Positions 10,394 through 23,700 of a stretch of 64,000 bases of DNA are shown one piece after another (position 1 is the stretch's first letter; each line of letters opens with the position of its first letter). The stretch is from Brachionus manjavacas. Its lineage: Eukaryota > Rotifera > Eurotatoria > Ploima > Brachionidae. The position numbers and the translations under genes are program-made. The notes below the pieces were generated by a model. It was not told the origin of the DNA and searched no databases. It worked only from the letters and a program-made list of their open reading frames with translations. Where the stretch lies: contig JAHQIY010000001.1 of assembly GCA_019054805.1 (NCBI GenBank), positions 10,864,501 through 10,928,500 of the forward strand, written 5' to 3'.

Positions 10394-13110
10394 TTCTTAA
10401 AAATTTTCAGTTTTCTTTTAAAAAATAAATTCAAATGTTAAACACTAGGTAACTAATAAATTTGCTGACCAAAAATCTAGAAAACTAAAAATGAAAAATA
10501 TTAAAATAAGTTATAAACAATTAATAGAAAATTAAACCCACGATTTAACAAAACTTGATATGTCTAAAGTCGTGAATTAAAGAACACAAAAAAATAATGA
10601 AAAACAAAAATATTTAGATAATGAAATCTTAATAAAAAATTAAATTAAGCTAAATAAAATTTCAAAATAATCCAAAATACTAAGTCCTTTTCTGAAACAA
10701 TATTATGAATAACAAGATGACAAATTTTTTTTTGAATTTTATCTGAATAATAAAAATATTTCTTTTTCTGTTTTCATTTTTCAATTTTCTTTAAAAAAAA
10801 ACTTTTCTTTTTAAGTTTAAGTACAGATAATAATAAAATATTAGTAAAATAAAATAATATCCGAATAGGCAAAAGCTAATTAGAATTTTATGACAAAAAT
10901 CCCAATCAAGCTGGCCCAGAAAAGAAAATTATTAAACTATCTTTAAATAAAGGGTTAAAAACTAAAAAATTATAATTTCACTTAGCTTTGTCTTTTCTTT
11001 TCATTCGTATCAATTTTTTTCAAAAAAAAAACGAAATAAGCTTGGTCTACATTATCTTTAGTATTATTTATTTTAAAAACGCCACAAGGGCAATCAAATA
11101 AAAAACAAAAGTAAAATAAACTAGATACGACACAATATTTAAAATTTGCTATGATGCTGGTTCAATTGGATTTAAGGCGAGCCAAAATTTCTAGCTTCAA
11201 GAAAGTCATCGATTTAAAACTAGTGTTGGCAAACGGAGATGCGGTGGAAAAGGAATCTTATTAAATTGACAAAATATATTCAAAATAAATCAATAATGAA
11301 AAAATATCAGTTTTGTCAATTTTTTTTATAAATAAAAGAAAAAAGTCTAATTTGTTGATTTAGTTCAGTTCATGTAACATTTTTTTTCATTAAACTTTTT
11401 AAATAATAATTTTTAAAATAAACTTTTTTTTAAAATCTATATATAACTAATATAATGAATAGCTTAATTCCTGTTCCGACTATTAACGACGATATAAAGA
11501 GATTTTACTGAATCTTAATTTAGTTTCATATTTACAGAGTTCCTGATTTGTTCGAAACGGGTCAATTGTCCGACTGACCTGACCTAGCCAATCTTTCTAG
11601 AGTTAAGCTTTGAAAACAAACATCGAAAAAATTAAAAAACTTATTCCAAAAATATATTTTAATCAACGCTTATCACTTAAAAAGGAGTTAAAATTTAGTG
11701 GCAAGTATCATATTTTTAATTAAATTGTAAAATAATTAAAAGTCATATGATTGCTTTAAGTATTTTAAATGATATTTAGAATTAAGCAATTTGAGTTTAT
11801 ATTAATTATTTGTTTGAAAAGTTCAAAAAAAATTTAATTTTCAATCAGGTATTTTAATCTTATCAAGAATCGATCAGTTAACAAAATATTTCACTTTACA
11901 CCCAGACTCTTCTGAAAGATAATTTTTTATAAAACCAAATATAAAATTAAATCAGCTAACATTATTACTTTTTGTGATCTAAAGCAATAAACATTGAAAT
12001 TCAATTTATCTAAGTTTTTTTCCTTTTATCTGCAATAAAGGCATAATTTTAATAACAAAACTTATTTTTCTAATAAAAAAATTTAAATAAAAATGAAAAT
12101 TTATTAGATGCTAAAAAAGTATTTTATTTAATTGTTTTAATTAGTCTTATGAATCTTATACATTTTTAGTGAATATTTTTTGAACTAGCACTGCATAGTC
12201 CTTATCATTAGTTTTATTTCAAGCGTTCTAAAAAACCACTGTAAAATTGGTTTTTCAAATTTTAAACGTAATGAGTTTTGGAAATTTTTATCTTATGATT
12301 AATGGACCTTAACGATTGATGCAACAATGTTGTAAGTTTTTACATCCATTACACCAAAGTTTGTCAAAAGTCAGAGTCAAAACTTATAAAAATTATTTGT
12401 AGAATAAAGTTTAAAGTCACCACACAATTTTTTGTTTTCCAGAAATATCGTTTTTTAAAACAATTTTTTTGTTTTTATATTATAGTATTCAAGCTTTAAT
12501 TTTTTAAAGAACATATAAATAATTAGCTTTTATAAATTTTTTAGAATTTTAAATATTTTTTTGATTCTAGTTTTAATACTTAAAAAAAAGGAAAAAATTG
12601 CTATTTATTTGTACTACTTTGATTTGATCAATGACATTTTGGACTGAAAAACCGACAGATTAATAATAAACATACTGGTTTGCTATGCATTAGAATTCAG
12701 AGTCACTTATAAAAAATTTTAATAAATTACTCCTTTTTATTTTAATACTTTATTATGATTTTCAAATATTAGAGAAAATGCGGGATTTTAGTGTAGACTA
12801 AAACAATTTTTATCTTTGATTAAAAAATATAGTGGAATTTAATTTTAATAACTAATTTATTAAAGGTGAGTGCGATTTTCCGCTACACAAATCAAAAGCA
12901 CATTAAAAAAGTATAGTTCCAATAAAACAAATTAATTCGATTGAACTAATTTAAATCCAAAAAATCAAATAATATTTAAAGAAACAATCACTTTGATTGA
13001 AATCACTTCAATCATCAACTCTTTTCGGTCTAAAAATATCAAAAATTTAACTAAACTAAAAAATTTACAAATTTTATCAACTACTTTCAAAAATGAGCTT
13101 TAAAGGTTTC
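10394..13110. other. AT-rich intergenic sequence
   Basis: Upstream of the gamma-glutamyltransferase start I find no supported coding exon, RNA gene or clear repeat in this 2.7 kb. Confidence 0.4.
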
Positions 13111-13418
13111 AACCAGAGTTGTTTAAAAGTCTCAAAAAAAGTACAAGTCGGGATTTTTTTTTGATATTTTTCAAAAGTCCAAGTTCGGACTTTAAAATTT
13201 TTTATTTTTAAAACCACTTTTTTTTTAATTTGCTAGATATCAGGCTTTATGTCAAAAAATTTACACTCTTGGGTTTTCTGATGCAAATAGATTTGCCATA
13301 TTTTAGAATTTTCTTGCAATTTTAGCATAAAAGACTTGGACTTTTGAAAAAAAAATTAAAAAAAAAAGTCCGGTCTTGGACTTGACTTGAGACTTGTGAC
13401 CTTTAAACAACTATGGTT
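13111..13418. mobile_element. MITE, 'GTTGTTTAAA' family, full copy
   Basis: The left end AACCAGAGTTGTTTAAAAG is matched inverted at the right end (AACCATAGTTGTTTAAAGG). GACTT/AAGTC-rich subterminal segments lie inside. The middle (about 13,240-13,350: TTTGCCATATTTTAGAA and flanks) recurs at 19.2 kb with high similarity, which makes it a dispersed family. No coding capacity was found. Confidence 0.7.
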
Positions 13419-13551
13419 TCAAAAAATTTAACAACACTACTGATCAAGTGGAGATTTTGAAGAACATGGATAAATAAGCGACGGCGAGTTTGATTGCGTT
13501 CAAGCTGCTTTTGAACAATTCGTTCAGTTCTTCGGAAATTGGTGAGGTACG

Positions 13552-13857
13552 TTGACGAACTTTCAATGAGAAAAATACACTTAAAAGAGAGAAAAACACA
13601 CCTTTAGATTTTTTTTAAATCAAAACCACTAAATTCTGCAATTTTTTTTTTAAAGAGGAAAATACACTTTCAATGAGAATAATGCACTTTCAAAGAGAAT
13701 ATTACACTTTTAAATGAGAAAAATACACAGTTTTTTTAATCAGTTTTAAGTGTATTTTCCTCATTTAAAATATGTTTTTTAAATAATTTCTTTAAGTGAA
13801 AATTTTAGTTAATAACTATCTTTTCAAAGTGTATTTTTCTCATTGAAGGTTCGCCAA
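13552..13857. mobile_element. inverted-repeat element built from TGAGAAAAATACACTT units
   Basis: The ends are inverted copies of CGAACTTTCAATGAGAAAAA (right end CGAACCTTCAATGAGAAAAA). Between them the motif (T)CAATGAGAAnAATRCACTTT recurs several times (near 13,560, 13,668, 13,688 and 13,712) and then inverted (near 13,743 and 13,827). The element looks like a MITE whose subterminal region has expanded. Confidence 0.6.
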
Positions 13858-13860
13858 TAT

Positions 13861-14018
13861 ACTTTACCCTTCGGAAATGATGAAATAAACCAATTTTCTG
13901 TACAAAAATTAGAACTACCATCTATTTTTAATTCATAAGATACTTCAAGCTCTATCACATCACCAACCCTGTCAACTAAACCAAATTCAATTTGAATACG
14001 GCATTCAGCAACCCTCAC
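13861..14018 (-). pseudogene. coding-like fragment of unknown origin
   Basis: The minus-strand frame gives MRVAECRIQIEFGLVDRV followed by GDVIELEVSYELKIDGSS and FCTENWFISSFPKGKVY. Its composition looks like real protein, less biased than random AT-rich frames here. The last residues run into the terminal repeat of the neighbouring element. I recognise no family. It could be a gene fragment or chance. Confidence 0.25.
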
Positions 14019-14116
14019 AGTAAACCATCATAAAGATTTAAAAACATTTCATAAAGATTTTCTAACCCAATCCCTCCACATCAACACCTTTGAAAACTAT
14101 CTTTTACCATCTGTTT

Positions 14117-14405
14117 ATTTGAGCCAAATGACCCTTGGATTATTCAAAAAGATGGTGCCTCGGCACATAACACTCACTCAGCGAGTTCCTGCCATGGTGT
14201 GCCCGTTGACCTGATCTCAACCCAATCCAGAACTTATTAACATGGATGTCAAATTGGTAGACACTAAGGTTACCTCTTTTAAGCATTTAAAAGAGGTTTT
14301 ACTTAAAGAATGGTTAAAGATTCCGACTGAAAATTGATTGAATCTATGCCAAAATAAGTTTTGGCTTATTCAACATCAAAGGCGGTCATTATAAATACTA
14401 AATTG
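14117..14405 (+). pseudogene. dead Tc1-like transposase, C-terminal catalytic part
   Basis: Conserved Tc1 pieces appear in order but in shifting frames: DPWIIQKDGASAHNTHSA, then PWCAR(stop)PDLNPIQNLL, then FKHLKEVLLKEWLKIPTEN, then ESMPK. In Tc1 transposases these are the second catalytic Asp block, the PDLNPIE block with the third acidic residue, and the C-terminal EW...SMPxR helix. Here the block-three Glu is Gln, and at least two frame changes and several stops are present, so it is inactive. No terminal repeats were matched. Confidence 0.7.
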
Positions 14406-16360
14406 TAAAAATTTCTAAACTTTTGAATAGTTTTATTTTTAGTTAGTTGTATCGATTTTTTATTTTTGTATTTTTTTTCACTTAATTTTTTTTGGGCTTT
14501 ATTTTTTTGAACTGATGACAAATAGAAATTTAAAAAAATTCACTTTTTTTTATTTATTTATTTATAAATCTGTACCGAGCAAGAGCTCCTTCAGAATAAA
14601 TAATAAAAAAAAATAAGATCAATAAAAATCAAATAAAGTAAAAAGCTAAAAAAAATGTAAAAAAAGTTAAAAAGATCTAAAATGAAATAGTTTGTTACAT
14701 TTGACACATGTTTACATAGCTAAAGCTACATTTATTTTTTAAAAATTTTATTCATAAAAATATTTCTAAAAATTTCATCATCAATCTAATTATTTAATAT
14801 TAAATATTGTATATTTACATTTTTCAAATGAAAAGTAAATACATGTAGAAAAGTGAATTTTTTTATTACATGATACGTAAATACCAAATAAATAGCATTT
14901 ACACAAAGAAATCTAATATCATATAAAATTTACGAAAGAACTTGTGATTCAGCAGTCTGAATATCAACTATGTTATCTTACAATCAATTTTATTATTTTG
15001 AATTTTTATTTCAATTCTTTTTTACTTAACTTAATCTTTTATAATATTTAAGGAGCAATAATTAAATGAATAAATACAAAACAGTCTAGTATAAGGTATT
15101 TTCTAAAAATTTTAGACTAAGACTAATTGGGCCTATTTTGCATTTTTATTTTAATATTCTAAACTTTTTTTAAATTATTTATTTATTTATTAGTTTCAAA
15201 AATTACGCCCGATTTGGCGAAATTAAACGCTAAATAAAGTCTCGAGATGATTTTTTTTAATTAGTTGGAAGACATGATAAGACAGAAATTAGTGGTGCAT
15301 ATTTAAGGTTGATAAATAAATATTAAGCAATTTTCAAATCAAGATTTGTAGTTTGTATAACTCTTTTATGTAATATATAACTTGCTTTATCTTTTTTATT
15401 TCTTAAATCATCCAATATTTAAATCAAAATACATTTTACGTGTTCTATTAACTACTTTTTTTCAATTTTTTTAATTTTAAGCATTATAAATTTTTTCATA
15501 CAGATAAATAAATAAAAGCGAAAAGTTATTTTTCGTTATTTTCCGAAAAATCTTACTCATATTTTATTTTATATTGCATTATAAATTCTCAATTCTCTAT
15601 TTGTTTTTCTTGAGTTGGAACAAAAATGATTGCAATTGAAAAAATCCATTCTAGAAATCCAAATATTGAATTAAAAGATCCTGATGAAGAACTTTTCAGC
15701 TTATAAGATGACAGTAGAGATGATAGTAACCACGATGATGCCATAATTTGTCCACACCTTCCCAAAAGCTAAATAGAAAATAAATGTTTTGACCATTTAA
15801 AAAGAAATTTAAATTTTGAATTTAGGAAAAGGCCGAGGCTTGGAATGTAACACAAAATAACATGCCATTTTTTTAATTTAAAGTTATTTTTAATGAAGAG
15901 AATCCAGGTAAAACTTAACACGTTAAAACGGGAAAATCGAACTATAGATTCAAGTAAAAAACGGAAAGATTTTTAAAATGAAAAAATTCTTGAAAATAAA
16001 TAAAATCATTATTGAAGATTTTTTAATAAATTTAATGATTAAATAATTTTAATTTTTGATTTCACGAATTTACTCATTTTAAAAAATATTCCGTTAAAAC
16101 TATCACGTTTTTGCTGTTTATATGTTTTTTTTTCTCTCAGAATGTTATTTGTAACAAACAAAATCACAAATTATAATCAGAAAAAGTGCTATTAAAATAA
16201 ACGCACCGTTTAAATATAAATGAATATCTCTAAAAAAAAATTAAAATTCCTCTTATTTTAACTTTTTATTTTTTTATTATTATTATTATTTAAAATGTCT
16301 ATTTTAAGTAATCTTGCATTCCGTCGGTTTTTATTTTGCATGAATCGGTATTTTGTTAGC
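14406..16360. other. AT-rich intergenic sequence
   Basis: No supported gene. The one coding-like patch (15,627-15,772) starts MIAIEKIHSRNPNIELK and continues past an in-frame stop as DDSRDDSNHDDAIICPHLP. It may be a decayed ORF, but I cannot assign it. Confidence 0.35.
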
Positions 16361-16669
16361 TGAAAAACAGACTTGTTTATAAGTCACAGTTTTAAGTCTT
16401 AGTCACAAAAATTTAAAGTCAAAAAGTCATGACTTGCACAAAAATTTTTATCAATACCTGCTTCATCTGGACCAGTTGAAAGTATTATTTTCTAAATCTG
16501 GTTACATTTACAGAGCACATAGGTCAAGATTGACGGCCAGGAATTTGGAAACAACTACTTTATTGGTATCAAATATGGATTTATTAAATCATTGACTTGA
16601 CTTAAAAAAAAAAAAAATTTTAGTCATTGACTTGACTTAAGACTTGTGACTTAAAAAATTTGCTGAAAA
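16361..16669. mobile_element. degenerate copy of the GACTTGTGAC-rich MITE family
   Basis: Left CTGAAAAACAGACTTGTTTA...AAGTCACAG and right GACTTAAGACTTGTGACTT...GCTGAAAA are imperfect inverted ends. The AAGTC/GACTT-rich subterminal sequence is shared with the elements at 13.1 and 19.6 kb. Confidence 0.45.
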
Positions 16670-17687
16670 TAATAACTCAGTCTGTATCAAAGTGGCTAAT
16701 GTATGGGTTTTAGCCTTAGATTAGAAGAATCTGTAATCAAATTTTTTTTGAAATTTCTAAAAGTATTAAACTTTTAATTTTGCTTTGTTGCATTAATAAT
16801 TAACTTCAAAAATAGAAAAAGAAATAAAAACAAATTCGCAGATTAATTAATTTTTTCTCTTTAGAAAAAAATCAAAAAAAATAATTAATTCAAAAGTAAA
16901 AATTAAATTTTTATTTCATTAGATCATACCAACAATTTTCAATTCGCTTAGCTTAAACATAATTAGCTCAGTTAGACCAAAAACTCTGATTTAAATTGCC
17001 ATACTTTAAATCATTGACCTATTTATGTCAAAAATAAAATAAAATCAAATTAATAATTCAACTTTGTTTTGAGACAAATTTAGTGCAATGCACCAAAAAT
17101 TAATGTGCATAGAATGCAAAAACTGCTGTGTATATATTTGTAGAGCAAATTATCCTTTAATTCGAATCAAGCACATTAAAAATAAAAAGCTTTTAATTTG
17201 CATAAATTTGATTATACTCTTTTTTTCTTTTTTTTTGTTCTATTTGCCTTAATATTCAATATTTGAGCATAATTTTTGTTTTTTATTGTTGATTGCAAAT
17301 ATTTCACTCGTCTTGTTCCTTAGATTTCTTGTAAACATTATGATTAAAAACTGTGTATACTATTCCTCCAAGCTAAACAAATGCATCTCTATGTTGCAAA
17401 TGAAACAAAAATTAAAATAATTTATTATTAATTTCATAATTTTGTAGGAAATTTTTCATCGATAATCAATACTGAACCCTGAATAGTTTTATCCAAAAAT
17501 TCTCTAAAAAATGTCATTTGTTTCTAGTTGGTTCGCCGTCGTCCTCAATTCCACGATTTCATGCACTCACTTGTAAACTCTGGAGCACATGTGCTTCTCA
17601 AATTATGAACATGAAGAGAGTGCAGTGATCTCTTAGATTAAGAGAGCGTGCAATTTAAAATTTTAATTTTTTTAATTTAAAGTAGAT
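16670..17687. other. upstream region of the zinc-finger gene
   Basis: The first part is AT-rich; 17,530-17,640 is less so. The promoter and 5' UTR of the zinc-finger gene should lie here, but no core motif is certain. Confidence 0.35.
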
Positions 17688-17717
17688 ATGAATATTGACC
17701 GAAACAAGTCGATCTAA
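17688..17717 (+). promoter_or_regulatory. upstream ORF before the zinc-finger start
   Basis: An ATG 52 bp before the main start opens a nine-codon frame (MNIDRNKSI) that ends in TAA. It is in a different frame from the main protein. If it is in the transcript it could reduce initiation at the main ATG. That is inference. Confidence 0.3.
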
Positions 17718-17739
17718 GAGTGTATTCGAAAAGTCAGTA

Positions 17740-20700
17740 ATGGTCAGATCACCGCAAGAAATAGCAAACAATTCTGTGGATTTAGCCGAAGCATTGAACG
17801 AGAATGAATTGGTCGATGGTGTACATAATGCGACGCAAATAAATGAGCTCATTTCCATAGACACGAATGTTTCTGTAAACAGTAGTGCTCTCAAGAGTCC
17901 GAGCCCGAACGGCATGGGCGAAAAACGCAAGCAGCACAATTGTCCATATTGTGACCGGTCGTTCACCAGGCCCTACCGACTCAACGACCACATTTCCTTC
18001 TCGCACACAGACGAAGTACCCTCAAACATATACAATTATTTTGAAGAAAATTTTAATTCTTTTTCTAATATCTAGAAAAAATATATGTGCACTCAGTGTT
18101 CGAAAAATTTCTCATGCAAAGATAAGCTCAAGCATCATATTGACGTTAAGCATGAAAATAAAAAGCCCAATGTTAAAACAAAGACCAAAGCCAAAAATGT
18201 CGAGGATCTCAAGTATGTTGATAAAATTTTACCTTTTTTTAAGATGATGACGGGTGCCATAAAATGGTTGTCCGAAATTTCATTAAATAAAAAAATAATA
18301 ATTTGAAAATTTGACACGGAGTACAAAATTTTATCTAGTTTTTAAAAATAACAATTTTTTTTTGTTCGATGCATCACTTTATACAGAATTTGAGCATGAT
18401 TAAACAAGTTTTTATTTGTATTTTTCTGATCATTTTTGCAGAATTTATGTTGAAGAAACCTCAAAAACGTACGGTTTTGAAATAAATCGAAAAATAGAAA
18501 ATTTACCATTTTTTTCTAATATCTTTTGATCTAGTTTTAACTATTGACTTGAAAATCTAAAATGAATTAAGTAAAATTTTGAAAATTTAAATAAAAATTT
18601 TGCAGGTGTATTTTAAATTTTTTAATTTATTAGAATTTAAAGTTTTTTTTTAAAGAAAAAAAATTGTATTGTCACTATTTTTTAATAATAAAAAACTTTA
18701 AATGATTTTCTTTCTAAGCTAATTTATGATATTAAGATTTTGTCCAATTCTTTCTTTGTATTTTTTCATTGATTTTTAAAAGTCGATTAAATTATCGACT
18801 AAAAAAAAATTGGTCTATTTATGAATTTTATCAATCGATTGGAGTCGATTACCAAAACTAATTTAGGTTTCTCTTTTTCTGTACTTTTTTTTGCTATCTA
18901 TTGACTGTTTTTGAATTTTTTCCAGCAAAATTCTTTTAGCGCCCATTTTAACTTCTTCAATTAATTGATTTTTTCAAACATGTTTGGCCACATATTTGCT
19001 ACACACACTTATCATGTGAAATGATCGAATGGAATTAATGTTTAGGAGTCTTTCAAAGAAAATCAATTAAAGCTCATTTTTAATAATAAAATTCTCTACA
19101 AAATGATGTAATGAACTAGCAATTAAACTTTTCATTAAAAAAAATTCCAATTTTGGACTTTAAAATTTTTATTTTTAAAAAAGTCCACTTTTTTTAAAAA
19201 TTTTCTAGATCATGCTTTATATCAAAAAATTTATACTCTTAGGTTTTCTAATGCAAATAGATTTGCCATATTTTAGAACTTTCTCACAATTTAAGCATAA
19301 TAGACTTTGACTTTTAAACAACTCTGGGTATGGGTCATTCATGAGTCTAGAACATGTCAAAAAATATTTTTAAAAAGAGCGTATTATTTTTGAAAACCAG
19401 ATATAATTTCACACAAACTGTCAAATTTTGATCATTTTATCTTTATGAGATTACAATTTTTTTTCTTTTGAAATTTCGAAAAACCATTTTTGACCATCAA
19501 TGGGGTTTAAAACTTTTCTTTAGATTTCAATTGATTTCGTCAAGCTTATAAAATTGATTTTTTATTCAATATTCCTTGTCAAAATAAAATTTTGTGCCAT
19601 AATAAGTCCTTTTTGGTTTATGAAAATTTTTTATGCAGAACTGTTTAAAAGTTCCAAAATCCGGACTTTAATTTAGTGACTTTGTCTTAAAAATCAAATT
19701 ATTTATAAGAATAATTAATATTTGAATTTTTACCGTTTCATGATCACTGCCACATGATATTTTTATTATTCCAGGTAGTTGTTGAAAAAGTCCGAATCCG
19801 GACTTTGAAAAAAATTTAGGGTCCGGACTTAAATTAAACTTGTGACTTTTAAACAACTCAGGATTTATGTCAAAAAATTTTTTTGCATTATACCATAAGT
19901 AAAATTTGAAATGTTTCAACGAAATAACGAAACATTAACGTAGAAATTTTTTTTCTAAAATAGACCGACAAACTTATGGAACTCTTTACCAAGTTAATTA
20001 GTTGAAGCATTTACAATAAACCTTTTAAAATTAAGAAATGATTTCTGGATGAATCGGTCAAAGTGTGACAACGTATATAATTCCTAATATTATTAAAAGC
20101 TTGGTAAAATATATTGAGCCTTTATTCAATATTTGGATAAAAAAGTAGCCAATTGAGCTTATTTTTATTTTTATTTTTTTCTTATCTGTTAAAATAGAAC
20201 TTGTTAAGGCTTTCTAAGAGATGAAATTTGAATTAGAAGATTATATAATTTTTAAAATTTTAGAATAAGGTATTTAAATGCTGCTATGGCTTTTGTTTGA
20301 ATTGAATTATTAAAAAAATAAATTAATTTTAATGAGCTGGCTCATTTTTGAAAATGGTTGTTTAAGCTTTTTATTCATAATTTTATGGATCCTAAACATT
20401 TCATTTACAATCAGACATATCAGCCAAAGTAAAGATACGTTTAACTTTTTTTCCGTATGCCTTTGTAATCATCGTGTTTGCTTTGTAAAATAAATCTTTC
20501 AGTTAATATAAATAAATAAGTTACAAATAAATAATATGTTTTTTTTTTTGAAATATTTATAGATTCTCTAGTTTGTCTAGCGTAATTTACCAAAATTGTA
20601 TAAATATATTTTAACTTTAATTTTTATTGCTAGTTTATTTGTTACTTTACTGTTCATTTTTTATTCAAATAAAATAGCAAATTTTTAATGTAACTTTGGG

Positions 20701-23700
20701 GCTTTGAATTGGATAATAATTTATTTGAAAAAAAAATATTTAAAAGCACAAAAGATTATTTTAAATTTAGGATTATTTTTAAAAAATTGATAAAATTAAT
20801 ATATTTTGTTAATAATAATATTTTTTTGTCTAAAAAAAATAAAATGTAAAATTATTTAAATGTCCTTGAAAAAATTTTTTTTCTAAATTTTATAAAAAAT
20901 TATCATTAAGTTAAAAAAATGTTCTCTTATTTTCTTTTTTATTATTTCAATTGATAATATATGTGTTTGGTAAATTAATATTTTGTTTAAAGAAGATATT
21001 AATTTTTATTCAATTTTAAATAATTAATCGACAGACCAAACAGATGAAAAAAATCAATAAAAATATCTATTTTAAAATTTTTTTTTACTTTTTTAAAATT
21101 TCATCTTAATTATTTAAGCATAGAGACGAGATACAGCAATTAATCAAAACAAAATAATAAAAATTTAGAAAAATGTTCTTAAAATTGTTCAAAATTTTAA
21201 AGAGTTTTTTGAAGGATTTAATTTTGGTTATAAATTAAAACTAAAGCTAAAACGAAAAATTTTGAAGATTTATTTTTGAAATTACAATCTTAATAAAATT
21301 TTTTTGTTCAAAACCTCTTCTTGATTGCAGTTTTGGTTTTTTATAAAAACAAGAGCGATCAAAACTAAATTAAAAAATGGTGCGCCAAGCATTTGAAATA
21401 TTGCATTTTAAATTGAAGCTAAAATTAAAAAAAAAATTTCAATTAAAGATGTGAATATCCAGGTTGTACCAAAACTTTTGCCAATAAATACAATGTAAAG
21501 CGTCACATTGAAAACGTTCATTTAAAAGTGAAACGAAAATTGAACAAGAGTTCAAGTAGCAATTGTAGCTTGGCAAACAATAGCGACTCGAATCCGAACA
21601 ATCCATCACCAGATTTGAGCCAAACCAAATCAGACCAAATCTCATCCGGAAACATAGTTTCCTCATCAATAAACAACACAATAGCTCAAGTGATTAGCTC
21701 CGTTAATCAAAATGAACCTAAGCCTGAGCCCGCATTGACGCCAAATAAACAGGTGTCGTGTATTTCCAATAAAAATGTCAGCCATCAACAGCCTTTGAAC
21801 CTGAACAACAATTCACCTTTGACTTTGGTGGCAACTTCAAATGGTATCGGCGGAATTACTTTGACCACTCTGGGCTCTATTCATCAATCACAATTGGGAA
21901 ACTCTCAGAACAATAACATAACCCCGTTGAGTTTAGCATCAATAAATAATGGCAACACGACTTTTTTGACCTTGAACAGTACGCCGTTAATCATTCAACC
22001 TAACCAACCTCAATTAATTTACCAGCCATCTGCTATCCAAGTCATACCAGCCAATTCTGTAGATTCGAACTCTGCTCAAAATAGTAATAACAATGGAATG
22101 ATGATAAAAAATTCGAATATTAATCTAAATTGCTTAAATTCAATGCAATCTAATGCTGTCGATGTGAATAACTTAAATTCTTCGGTTGCAATCAATGATT
22201 CCAATTCAATAGTTGGAATTAATTCTAATTTTGTCCAAAATGGACCAGATCTAGTCAATTCAATTTTAATCAAAAGCGAACAACATGAAAATTCTCTGGT
22301 CCAAGACTGTCATGGACTGATTAATTTTTCTGATTTGGATAACAACCACAATGAAACAGAACAAATTCAAACCAATTATGAACCTAATGAGCAAAATGAT
22401 GTCAAAATGCTCGTTAAGGATGAATGTGACGAAAATTCTCAACATGGTGAGGATGAAAAAGACGGAAAAAGTAAGAGTTTTTTTCAAAATTCAAGTCGTA
22501 AAATTAAAATTTAATTTTGAATATTGTCTGAATTTCGATTCTTTAAATTAATTAAAGAATGGAATTAATAGCAATAGAGAATTTGCAAAATGAAAAAAAT
22601 TTTGCTCTGAAGGTGTTTTAAATAAAGTTCGAACATAAAAAGGTGTTTTACGCATAAATAAAAAAATCTAGATTGTAAAAATAATTATTAACGAAAAATA
22701 TTTTAAGAAAAAATTTAAGTTAAGTATAAAATAATAATTATTAAAGCATGAAAGGTCAAGTCTGGTATAATTAAAAAAATTGCAGCATCAAAAAATTATC
22801 ATCGCATAAAAAGGTAATTATTTGTTTCGTAAAAATATCTTCATATTTAAAAAACCTATAAATACTTTAATCTTAGTCTATTGATACTTAATTCTAGTTT
22901 TTAGTGGAATTGTGAATATCAATAATTGTCAAATTTTGGCATATATTTTTAAAAAAATTAGTACCTTTTCAAAAAAAAAACTAATTATTTTGCTAAATTT
23001 TGAAATGTATACGATAAAAACTAAAAAAATAATATTTTTTATTCTATAAATTAAGATTTAATGCTAAATTTTTTTTCTGTTTATGCGTCAAACACATTCC
23101 TCTATATGAAACTGTTTAAGATCATAATCAATTTGCAAAATCTCAAGTTAGTCTGCGTAAAACTTTTCAGCCCATAAAAAAATGTTAAAATAAAAATTTT
23201 AATTCATTTTTGAATTAAAAAAATAGTCTCTCCTTTGACAAAATTTATTTAAAGCGCCTGCAGAAAAAAATTTAATTATCATTGAGGAATTTATTTTGGT
23301 TTATTGCTCCAAACTCCAGTCTTACAATTAATTTGATAACTAAATGTTTTGAATTACTCATTTCAAAATTAAAACAATCGTTTAAATATAATTCTAATCT
23401 ATAATTTCCAAAATTTACCTCAATTGAAAGACTAATTTAAAAATTTCCAGCTACAAACTTGCTTTGAGACTGTAATTTCAAATAACTTCACAAATTTACA
23501 TTTCTTTAAAGACAAAGTTTTGATTTTAGCAAGGTTTTGTGCCATGGAGAACTGTAAAAATTATAAATTTTTCTCTAGAATTGTAACAAAGTGCAATAAC
23601 CATTGTTCCAACAATTTTTTAAAGACAAGAAAAGTAACAATGGTTGTTCGACTCCATTTGGCATCAAGAAATAAATTTCAACTTATATTTATATTATTCC

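Noticed and set aside
21439-22487. Minus-strand frames opposite zinc-finger exon 3
   Set aside because: They are antisense shadows of the Asn/Ser-rich coding segment.
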